Assembly: GCA_020847975.1 (NCBI GenBank)
Contig: JADLBD010000208.1
Span: 1 to 45,650, forward strand
From: Bryobacterales bacterium
GTDB lineage: Bacteria; Acidobacteriota; Terriglobia; Bryobacterales; Bryobacteraceae
Direction of reading: 5' to 3'
DNA: 45,650 bases
Both the position numbers and the translations under genes were made by a program. The first letter of the stretch is position 1. Every line of letters begins with the position of its first letter. Below, piece by piece: positions 1 through 7,008 of the stretch. The notes under the pieces are model-generated. The model saw nothing but the letters and a program-made list of their open reading frames with translations. It made no database searches and was not told the origin of the DNA.

Positions 1-2
1 AC

Positions 3-2735
3 GCCTTCGTCGAGCATCACAAGGTTAGCATCCAGTTCAGCTACCGGTGTTTCGATCGTCTCTTGCTCAACGGCTTGATCCAGCCTTTTCAGCAACCGGA
101 GCGCGTGCTCGGCTTCTTCAACGCCTACCGCGAAGGGAAGCGGGTAACCCGGAAGACTCTGACGGACATCGCCGACCAGTTCCAGTATTGGCTGAAGAAC
201 CGGTCGACGAAATGGGACGCTGCGATTCTTGAAGCTCCCGAGGGTGATGACAGCCGGCGGGATCGATTGTTAGATCCGTACTTTGAAAACGCCCAGCCCA
301 ACCAGGTAGTGGCGATCGTGAAAGCGCGCGAACCGGCGCGTATTCTGGTCGCCATTGGAGATAAGAACAACGACAGCCCTCATCTGGAGTACAAGCAACG
401 CTGGGTGAACCAGTTCAACTTCTACCTGCAGGATGCGCGCTGGGGGCGGATGTTCGTGCGCATGTGCCCCTACTTCCCGTTTTCCGCCCGGGTCTGCCTC
501 AACCAGCATCACTGGCTGGCGATTCGGATGCGGGAAGAAGGCATCGAGTTCCAGCAATCCACCAACGCATTCCTGAAGGGTGGCAACCCCGCGCGGTTGC
601 AGGAACTGGCCGACTCACTGACCACGCGCGACCTGCTCCCATGCGGTCAGAAGTGGCTGGCCTTTACGCCTTTCATCACCGACAACGAACGCCGGCACGC
701 CGGTTGCCAGCACCGTTTGTTCTTCGCGCAGGTGGAGTATTGCGACAACCTCATCTTCCATCGCCGTGCAGCGATTGAGGAACGCACCCAACGGCTCCTG
801 GATCTGAACCGGAACATCGGGCAGCCCAAGAAGATCACTACGATCTTCGGACGCAAAGTGACCAAAGAATACATGGGAAAACTCCAGTCGGTGATCGAAG
901 ATCTCGACCTGCCCAATCCGGTCATCCGCTCGCACTACGACGACACGCTGCGGCAAGGACTGGCTGTTGAGCTTCGACAATCGCCGTTTCTCAGCCTGCT
1001 CCCGGACGCGCGAATCCAACAGTCGCTGTCTCTGATGGGCCAGCCGAAGGATGCGCGCCTAACGCCGGAAATCGCGCTGCAACTCTGTGAACGAACCGGC
1101 AGCGCCGCGATTCTGGAAGGCTCCATCGCAAGCGTGGGAAGCGAGTATGTGCTGGGTTTGCGCGCCAGGAACTGCAACACGGGCAGCGTCCTGGATCAAG
1201 AGCAGATCCAGGCGGCAAAGCGGGAGGACGTCCTCAACTCTCTTAGCCAGATCGCTCGTAGATTCCGAATCAGGGTCGGCGAATCGCTGGCTACGGTGGA
1301 AAAACACTCGGCGCCGCTCGCCGAGGTTACAACACCCGTGCTCGAAGCCTTCCAGGCCTACAACACCGCATTGAAGGGGATCTTACACGGCGGGACCACC
1401 GCGGCCATACCTTTATTCCGCCGGGCTGTCGAAATCGACCCACAATTCGCGACGGCCTGGGCGCATCTGGGTTTCGCGTACAGCACTTTCGGAAGGTCCG
1501 TATTGGCGGCCGAGTGCACCACAAAAGCCTGGAAACTGCGGGATCGAGTCAGCCAACCGGAGCGGTTTTTTATCGATTTCCTCTACGAACGCCAGGTAAC
1601 GGGAAATCTGGAAAAGGCATACCAAACCCTCGAGTTGTGGCATCAGACCTATCCTCGAGAAGAGGAGATTCCGAGTCCTCGGGGGTTAATAGGGGGCATT
1701 TCCACCCACGGGACAGGTCGATTTGAAAGAGCGATCGAGGCATCCCAAAAGTTAATCGCTGCCAACCCCGACTCGCATATCGGGTACGGCAGTCTTGCGT
1801 CCAGTCTTTTTTTCCTCGGCCGCTTTGCCGAAGCCGAGAGCGCTCTTCAGCAGGCTGATGAACGCAAGCTGGAGCCTCGTGATGATCTGGTGATTCGATA
1901 CAACATCGCGGTGTTAAAGGGTGACAAGGACCAGATGGATCGCGTACTAGCTCGGGCCAAGGGCAAGCATCGAGCGGAACACCGTGTAGCTCACGCGGAG
2001 GCTCTTGCTCTGGCGCGGTCCGGCCGCTTACGGGCCGCGCGGCTGTCGTCGAGGCGGGCAGTGGATCTACTCCTGCAGGAGGGAGCAGAAGCGCGCGAAC
2101 TGGCGGCGGCCTACCAGGCCGCACGGGCGGTTTGGGAAGCCCTTTGCGGAAACAGCGCCGAAGGCCAAAACGCGGCCAATGCGGCGGTCAAGCTTACCAG
2201 CGGCCGGGACGTCCAATACGCCGCCGGCCTTGCCCTGGCTCTATCGGGACATGCTTCCCGATCCGAGGCGCTTGCAGCCGATTTGGAAAAGCGATTCCCG
2301 GAAGATACCTTTGTGAAGTTTACCTACGCTCCGGTCCTTCATGCGCTGGCCGAACTGCGCCAGGGCAAGCCGGCGGACGCCGTGGAGCGCCTCGAAATCG
2401 CTCGTCAATATGAGCTGGCGGCGAATGGGCTTAGTTTCAATTTTTATCTTGGCGGTTTGCACTCGGCCTATGTGCGCGGCGAAGCCTTCCTTTCCGAACG
2501 CCGGTATGCGGAAGCAGCCGCCGAGTTTCAGAACATTCTCGCTCATCGCGGGATAGTGGGGCTGGATCCCATCGGCGCTGTGGCGCACTTGCAGCTCGGC
2601 AGAGTGTACCGTTTATCAGGAGACAACGCCAAGGCGAAAAGTGAGTACCTGGCGTTCTTGAGACTCTGGAAAGACGCCGATGCCGGCATCTCCATTCTCC
2701 AGCAAGCCAAGGCGGAATTCGCCAGGCTGCGGTGA
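3..2735 (+). CDS. Chimeric ORF: uncharacterised acidobacterial N-terminus fused to kinase-type TPR tail (5' end outside window)
   Basis: The frame is open from the left edge, so the start lies upstream of the window; a TTG at 63 is only internal. Codons up to about base 940 match, from memory, a family of uncharacterised stand-alone acidobacterial proteins; recognisable stretches include CFDRLLLNGLIQPFQQPERV and MCPYFPFSARVCLNQHHWLA. From about base 941 the protein switches to sequence typical of the C-terminal half of acidobacterial Ser/Thr kinases: DTLRQGLAVELRQSPFLSLL, then a TGSAAILEGSIASVGSEYVL segment, then TPR repeats to the end (FRRAVEIDPQFATAWAHLGF and later units). No kinase domain is present, and the normal C-terminus of the N-terminal family is missing. 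The join keeps frame. It is either a real recombination product or an assembly join. Function unknown; the TPR part would bind protein partners. Confidence 0.7.
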   Translation, partial: AFVEHHKVSIQFSYRCFDRLLLNGLIQPFQQPERVLGFFNAYREGKRVTRKTLTDIADQFQYWLKNRSTKWDAAILEAPEGDDSRRDRLLDPYFENAQPNQVVAIVKAREPARILVAIGDKNNDSPHLEYKQRWVNQFNFYLQDARWGRMFVRMCPYFPFSARVCLNQHHWLAIRMREEGIEFQQSTNAFLKGGNPARLQELADSLTTRDLLPCGQKWLAFTPFITDNERRHAGCQHRLFFAQVEYCDNLIFHRRAAIEERTQRLLDLNRNIGQPKKITTIFGRKVTKEYMGKLQSVIEDLDLPNPVIRSHYDDTLRQGLAVELRQSPFLSLLPDARIQQSLSLMGQPKDARLTPEIALQLCERTGSAAILEGSIASVGSEYVLGLRARNCNTGSVLDQEQIQAAKREDVLNSLSQIARRFRIRVGESLATVEKHSAPLAEVTTPVLEAFQAYNTALKGILHGGTTAAIPLFRRAVEIDPQFATAWAHLGFAYSTFGRSVLAAECTTKAWKLRDRVSQPERFFIDFLYERQVTGNLEKAYQTLELWHQTYPREEEIPSPRGLIGGISTHGTGRFERAIEASQKLIAANPDSHIGYGSLASSLFFLGRFAEAESALQQADERKLEPRDDLVIRYNIAVLKGDKDQMDRVLARAKGKHRAEHRVAHAEALALARSGRLRAARLSSRRAVDLLLQEGAEARELAAAYQAARAVWEALCGNSAEGQNAANAAVKLTSGRDVQYAAGLALALSGHASRSEALAADLEKRFPEDTFVKFTYAPVLHALAELRQGKPADAVERLEIARQYELAANGLSFNFYLGGLHSAYVRGEAFLSERRYAEAAAEFQNILAHRGIVGLDPIGAVAHLQLGRVYRLSGDNAKAKSEYLAFLRLWKDADAGISILQQAKAEFARLR

Positions 2736-2789
2736 AAAGAGAAACCGTGGGGCTCACGCGGCATCGGGGCGTTCGCTTCCCCCACCGAC

Positions 2790-2948
2790 ACTACTGTTTT
2801 CACCATTGATAGAACGAATCATTATTCCAAGGCGGCCACCGGCGCGGGCCGTGAGTTGAATGATCTTCAGGAAGAGATCTTCGCCACCCCCGCCCTCTCC
2901 GCCGGAAAAATCTTTCTTCGCACCGCGGATGCGCTTTACTGTTTCGGT
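2790..2948 (+). pseudogene. 3' remnant of a PQQ-type beta-propeller gene
   Basis: A frame open through this stretch, without a start codon of its own, translates to the last blade of a PQQ/BamB-like propeller; the most telling parts are NDLQEEIFATPALSAGKIFL and RTADALYCFG. In the family this CFG lies within a few residues of the C-terminus. Here no stop follows, and the frame runs into the 3' end of the oppositely oriented gene that ends at 2960. The gene body upstream is absent: the TPR ORF stops at 2735. I read this as a leftover after deletion or rearrangement. It is too short to be functional. Confidence 0.55.
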
Positions 2949-2959
2949 GCTCCCTCAGC

Positions 2960-4276
2960 CTATTTTTCAAAACCCCGTATGTATGGGATGACCGGCGGCC
3001 GCGGCCCCGTGTTGAAGAGCGGCCCCCGCGTCGAGCGGTAGGTCATGTCCATGAACGGCGTCTTGACGCGGCGTCCTACGGCATAGTAACGGCCGTTCTC
3101 CCAGTTGGATTCCATGTTGTACGAAACAATCCCTGTGGACAGAAGCAGTCGCTCCGCATTGTATGGCTCCTTCCTGGTCAGCATCATCTCGACAAGCCAG
3201 TGCTCGAAGGCGTTCGCGGCGTGGTATTGCGAGTATGGTCCGGGCCAGCCAAGCATCGAGATGATCGCCGGATCCTTACGCCCTTTGATGTCGCCGGCAT
3301 ACGTCCAGCCCACACCGTGGACCGAATATACCGCCGCTTTCGTCCCGTCACGATAGTCCACGATCGAGACGCTTGGTTCGCGCACGGATTCCTGAAAGTG
3401 CCCCGGCTTCAGGTTAAAGTTTGTCCGCACGGCATCCAGCAGGTTGCCTGCCCATGGATTGCGCTCGGTCCACTTCCATGTTTCAGGCCCTCGAATGCAC
3501 TGCACCGCCTCGATGCCGGTCTCACCGCCCCTGCGGCGTTCCGCAAAGCACTGGAGCACGTCCACACAATGGAAAAGGCTCCCCTCATCACCACTGCTTC
3601 CAGCCACCACCGATGCCTTGATGGGCGTATCGCTGTCGAGTTCTAACTCGGGCTTGCGGTAGTAGAACGGTATCGAGGAACCGCCGTACAAGGGAAAGTT
3701 CAGCTCACGGGATTTGTCAAACATCCACTTGGCTTCGTCCCAACTCGTGGAGAGGTGCTTGTCGTTGAAGACGGGCACCGAACGCTTGCTCTGCTCGAAA
3801 ACCTGGATAATCTGCTGGTAGAGCCACCAGCGCGGATAGTATTTCTGCCCTTTGAGGTTGCTATGGTAAATCCCGTGTTCTCCCACCTGGACAACACCAT
3901 CCACCGCAAGTTCCTTCCCCCCGAGCGTGAGTGCCTCTCTTACTGTGTGAAAGATCGGAATGCCTTTCGATTCGCACACTTTCCGGCCCAATCCGCTCTC
4001 TTGTAGCTGATGGATGTAAACGGACACAACGTCCACGCGCGAAGGAGTATGGGCGCCCTTCCACCAATAACCGTCCAACAGCTTGGTGATGATCCAGTCC
4101 GCATGTGATCCCGGAGCAGCCCAATAGGTGACGACACAGGCGATACGAGGCCGTTTTTCCGCGGCAAGCGAAACACTACCGGCTGCGATGCCGGCCAAAG
4201 CCGCCTGACCGGACATACCCAGCATGTCACGCCGGGTGAAGAGTGGGTTCGACGCCACTCTGTGATCTTCATTCAT
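2960..4276 (-). CDS. Tat-exported protein of a Gfo/Idh-like uncharacterised family (copy 1)
   Basis: The protein has 438 residues from the ATG at 4276. That start is chosen because AAGGAG sits eight bases upstream; the 17 extra residues of the longer frame belong to the broken vapC gene. The N-terminus has a Tat signal (TRRDMLGMSG followed by an Ala-rich stretch). It shares blocks with the gene at 17423-18661: EALTLGG, GEHG, SVPVFNDKHLS (residues 166-176 here), GSSIP and GGETG. The order 'DGVVQVGEHG ... NDKHLS ... GSSIP' resembles the Gfo/Idh/MocA series in which EKPLA carries the catalytic lysine, so a divergent oxidoreductase fold is possible; this is inference. Substrate unknown. A SelA-like gene lies upstream on the same strand, separated by mobile-gene debris. 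Confidence 0.75.
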   Translation of the reverse strand: MNEDHRVASNPLFTRRDMLGMSGQAALAGIAAGSVSLAAEKRPRIACVVTYWAAPGSHADWIITKLLDGYWWKGAHTPSRVDVVSVYIHQLQESGLGRKVCESKGIPIFHTVREALTLGGKELAVDGVVQVGEHGIYHSNLKGQKYYPRWWLYQQIIQVFEQSKRSVPVFNDKHLSTSWDEAKWMFDKSRELNFPLYGGSSIPFYYRKPELELDSDTPIKASVVAGSSGDEGSLFHCVDVLQCFAERRRGGETGIEAVQCIRGPETWKWTERNPWAGNLLDAVRTNFNLKPGHFQESVREPSVSIVDYRDGTKAAVYSVHGVGWTYAGDIKGRKDPAIISMLGWPGPYSQYHAANAFEHWLVEMMLTRKEPYNAERLLLSTGIVSYNMESNWENGRYYAVGRRVKTPFMDMTYRSTRGPLFNTGPRPPVIPYIRGFEK

Positions 4277-4473
4277 GTGAAAAGCTCCTTGCGTTGCGCT
4301 CTGCGCATCTCGGCCAGAGTCATGCATGAAACAATCAACTCAGAGCCCCGCACAAGGTCCACGTAACGGGGCGCGAATTCAGGATGCCACTTGAAAATAA
4401 AGCCGGCGACGTCTGTGTCAACGACCAGTCTTTCCGTTGCGATCGGAGGAGATGTCAATGTGGCGCTGCTCAT
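4273..4473 (-). pseudogene. Truncated VapC-type PIN toxin
   Basis: This 66-residue ORF begins like a VapC PIN-domain ribonuclease: LVVDTDVAGFIFKWHPEFAP carries the first catalytic aspartate and IVSCMTLAEM the second acidic residue. VapC proteins are usually about 130 residues. Here homology stops near base 4300, after AEMR, and the tail RAQRKELFT is simply the ribosome-binding region of the next gene read through. The stop TGA (4275-4273) overlaps the ATG of the downstream Tat gene as ATGA. The later acidic residues of the active site are gone, so no nuclease activity is expected. The start overlaps the end of the antitoxin-like ORF by 56 bases, a normal arrangement for such pairs. Confidence 0.65.
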
Positions 4474-4621
4474 AGATGCGGCGTACGAACTCTTCGGATT
4501 CCTCCTCCGCTCCGGGGTCGATGTGGCTCAAGAGGCGATCAAGCGAGAACGCACCCGACCTGATCAAGTTGGGCGGATCCTTGACGGGTTGCGGCGGCAC
4601 ACGATCCATCTCGATCACCAT
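4418..4621 (-). CDS. Putative antitoxin partner of the truncated VapC
   Basis: A 67-residue ORF starting at ATG 4621 (MVIEMDRVPPQPVKDPPNLI at the front). It lies immediately upstream of the VapC fragment on the same strand, and its last 56 bases overlap the toxin start. Position, size and acidic middle (PGAEEESEEF) fit an antitoxin, and I recall similar small ORFs ahead of PIN toxins in Acidobacteriota. No classical DNA-binding motif (MazE, RHH or Phd) is obvious. It is divergent from the integrase fragment with 52 bases between starts, so both would share a promoter region. The ORF itself looks intact although its toxin is broken. Confidence 0.5.
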   Translation of the reverse strand: MVIEMDRVPPQPVKDPPNLIRSGAFSLDRLLSHIDPGAEEESEEFVRRIYEQRHIDISSDRNGKTGR

Positions 4622-4673
4622 TCTAGCGCGGCAGGCGGATTATGAGGGGGGCGGTACAAGGAGGCCGCGCCAA

Positions 4674-5003
4674 ATGCCGAGACCCCGAAAGAAGAAACGG
4701 CCGCCGAAGCGAGTCTTGGCCCTTCCCGACCTTGATCAGTCGAAGAACGGCAGTCCTGAACAGTCTCACGTCCAGGAGCGCCAACGGACCTGCGGCCGTG
4801 CCATCACCGATTTCGTGGACTGGTGCTGCTCCGAGCCGCGCCTCGCATTCAACCGCATTGTCGTCCTGCGATACCGAATCCACCTCGAACAGAAGCTGTA
4901 CGCACCGGCGACGAGCAACCTACGCCTGGCCGCCGTTCGGCGAGTCGCCTACGAGGCCGCCGATTCCGGTCTGCTGAGCCCGGAACTTGGGGCCGGGATT
5001 CGA
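4674..5003 (+). pseudogene. 5' fragment of a tyrosine recombinase/integrase, frameshifted
   Basis: ATG 4674 follows AAGGAGG at 4658-4664. The product begins MPRPRKKKRPPKRVLALPDL and continues through the N-terminal SAM-like core-binding domain of an acidobacterial tyrosine integrase: AITDFVDWCCSEPRLAFNRI, then YAPATSNLRLAAVRRVAYEA, then LLSPELGAGIR. Between about 4746 and 4782 the family-like sequence (TAVLNSLTS) is in the +1 frame before returning, which indicates two compensating indels. The match ends at about 5003, so the whole catalytic domain (R-H-R-Y residues) is missing. The frame then runs into an unrelated propeller fragment. Not active; a relic of a mobile element or resident integron-like unit. 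Confidence 0.65.
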
Positions 5004-5096
5004 GAGGACGAGTGGCTGGACTGGAACCCGGTATGGTCGCCGGACGACAAATGCATCTACTTCTCCAGCAACCGGTCCGGTGTCATGACCCTGTGG
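5004..5096 (+). pseudogene. TolB/PD40 beta-propeller fragment fused to the integrase head
   Basis: In frame with the integrase fragment, about 31 codons read as one PD40 (WD40-like TolB) blade: WNPVWSPDDKCIYFSSNRSG, then VMTLW. The consensus is WSPDGK..YFSSNRSG..NLW. Such blades are common in the sensor half of acidobacterial Ser/Thr kinases and in TolB-like proteins. Nothing else of that gene is present. The frame stays open to a TGA at 5268-5270 inside the 3' end of the convergent SelA-like gene. I recognise nothing in bases 5097-5235. Confidence 0.5.
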
Positions 5097-5235
5097 AGTC
5101 CGCCACAACTCGTCTGCCTTCAGCGGGCAGGTCAGCATAGCCGCCGGCAGATGGTCTTGCCGGATCGGAGATACGCAGGCGGTCCAGGAAGGTCCGCACC
5201 ACACCACGTATCCCCCATCGCCACCGACTGCCGGA

Positions 5236-6894
5236 TCAGTTCGCCAGAGGCGGACCGCCCGGAATCATAATCTTGCCGCGGCGCTCCGGGAACGGACGGC
5301 GCTTCGCAATGAACTTCGCATTCAAGTACTCGCCCATATACACCGGGCCGGAGAACCCGTCGCCTGCAAACGTCCCCGCGAAGGTGAACGGGATCACGTC
5401 TCCAGGTTTGGCGTCGGCGCTCTGTAGTTTGATCTGGTCCCCTTCCATCGTGCCGTAGACATCGCGAACGGAGAAGTCCCCCTGATGCGAGCCCTGCAGA
5501 TGGTTGCCATTCTGCTCGAGCGTCAGCGTGTGATGGCTCTTGCTGCTGAAGTAAGTCACCTCCACATCCCAGCGTCCACTGAGATTGGCGGACGGAGCCT
5601 GCGGTTCCGGCTTAGGAGCGCGGTTGCGGGACAGCACCTCGAACAACCGGTCTGCTACAACCTTGTCGTCGCCGGGCTGCATCATCCACGCGGTGATATT
5701 GATGGATGTTTTGTTCCCCTCGGATTCGGGCTCCGCGCCGCGCCGCCGCCGCATGGAGCCCGCGCCGAGTGCGATCCGCGGCTTGGTGCGGGCTACTTCT
5801 TCCGCAATCTCCTCGCCGGTGACATGCAGCTTCGCCGGATCCCACGAGATGGACAGCGATGGGCTCTTGTTTGAAAGGCCGTTCGGCTCGTGCACTGCCG
5901 TCTGGATTCCCTCGATTTTGGCGAGCCGCGTCGAGATGGTGTCCAGGTAAGACAGCCATTTCTTCCACTCGGCCTCGTGATCGCGCTTCACCCAGGCCTC
6001 CACCGCCGCCAGCATGCCGAGGGTCTCTTCGCGGCCCACTTTGTTGTCCCGGCCCGGCCCGTGATGCGGTGAACTTGCCTGCCACGCCGACATCAGAATG
6101 TCTTTCCGGCCCAGCAGCAGTCCGGCGCACTGCGGTCCGCAGATGGCTTTGCCGCCGCTATAGGCAACCACGGTGGCGCCTCGCTGCAAGTGCACGTTCG
6201 GTATGGTCAGCACCTCGGCGGCGGCGTCCACCAGAATCGGAATCCCGCGTGGCTTGGCCAGGCGAGCCACGTTCTCGAGCGCGAACGGTCCGGAGCCCCC
6301 GGCGGACAGATAGATCATCGCCGTGCGTGGACTCAGGGCGGCCTCGAGCTCTTCGATCGTATCCACGGTGATCATCCTGACGCCGATATTGCGGACGGCA
6401 TGGTCGTAGACGCTGCGCGCCGATCGTGGCGCAACTACTTCGGTCTTATCGAGCCCCGCCAGGTCGGGGATTCGCAGAAGCTTCTCCGGATTTCCGCCGG
6501 CAACGCAGGCGGCGGTGACATGCTTCAGTCCGGCGGCACAACCCGCCGACACCATACCCCACTCGGCGCCTGTCAACTCGGCCAGCCTCCGGCCGACGCC
6601 TTCGGCAAGTTCATCCAGTTGCACGAACTGCTGCGCGGCCGCCTCCATCGCGGCGCGCACTTCGGGCAGTTCCACCGAGGCGCCGATGATTGTAAATGTG
6701 CCCCGGCAATTGATCACCGGCTCGACGCCGATGGAGCGGTAGATATCCCTGCCAGGCTTGAGCGGGCCGGTTGCCATCGCCGCCTGGGCGCCGCCAAACA
6801 GTGCAGGCAATAGTAAGGAGTTGGCGTATTGAAACACATCCCGCCGGGTGGATCCATCCGGCGCATTCTTGAGTGCTGGCCGCTTCTTGGACAT
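5236..6894 (-). CDS. Exported SelA-like PLP-dependent enzyme with C-terminal lipocalin-like domain (copy 1)
   Basis: 552 residues. The N-terminus carries a twin-arginine signal (STRRDVFQYANSLLLPALFG). Residues about 50-430 are a fold-type I PLP enzyme of the SelA-related group (TIGR01437-like; some members act on D-glucosaminate 6-phosphate). YDHAVR, LVDAAAE (pyridine-nitrogen aspartate) and YSGGKAICGPQ are visible, with K249 the likely Schiff-base lysine. Residues about 440-552 form a separate beta-rich domain (SGRWDVEV, then TLTLEQNGNHLQGSHQG), which resembles a lipocalin-type module. A paralogue without signal or extra domain is at 14628-15815. Tat export would allow cofactor loading before transport. 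Substrate unknown; a sugar-acid or amino-acid derivative is plausible. Confidence 0.8.
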   Translation of the reverse strand: MSKKRPALKNAPDGSTRRDVFQYANSLLLPALFGGAQAAMATGPLKPGRDIYRSIGVEPVINCRGTFTIIGASVELPEVRAAMEAAAQQFVQLDELAEGVGRRLAELTGAEWGMVSAGCAAGLKHVTAACVAGGNPEKLLRIPDLAGLDKTEVVAPRSARSVYDHAVRNIGVRMITVDTIEELEAALSPRTAMIYLSAGGSGPFALENVARLAKPRGIPILVDAAAEVLTIPNVHLQRGATVVAYSGGKAICGPQCAGLLLGRKDILMSAWQASSPHHGPGRDNKVGREETLGMLAAVEAWVKRDHEAEWKKWLSYLDTISTRLAKIEGIQTAVHEPNGLSNKSPSLSISWDPAKLHVTGEEIAEEVARTKPRIALGAGSMRRRRGAEPESEGNKTSINITAWMMQPGDDKVVADRLFEVLSRNRAPKPEPQAPSANLSGRWDVEVTYFSSKSHHTLTLEQNGNHLQGSHQGDFSVRDVYGTMEGDQIKLQSADAKPGDVIPFTFAGTFAGDGFSGPVYMGEYLNAKFIAKRRPFPERRGKIMIPGGPPLAN

Positions 6895-6930
6895 AATCCA
6901 CAGTCTAACCGAGTTTTCATCCGGGCTCGC

Positions 6931-6960
6931 GTCCCGAGTCTGCTCGATTCCTATCGGGAC
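6931..6960. promoter_or_regulatory. Inverted repeat in divergent intergenic region
   Basis: GTCCCGA (6931-6937) and TCGGGAC (6954-6960) form a perfect 7-base inverted repeat with a 16-base spacer. It lies in the 114-base gap between the divergent starts at 6894 and 7009. Position and symmetry would fit an operator or an RNA stem. No regulator is identifiable. Confidence 0.25.
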
Positions 6961-7008
6961 CGGTACACATCATCGATTAACGCGCGCCTTGCCTGCTAAG
7001 ATCGAAGG

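Noticed and set aside
5097..5235. Possible further gene fragment after the PD40 blade
   Set aside because: I examined both strands and all frames and recognised nothing with confidence.
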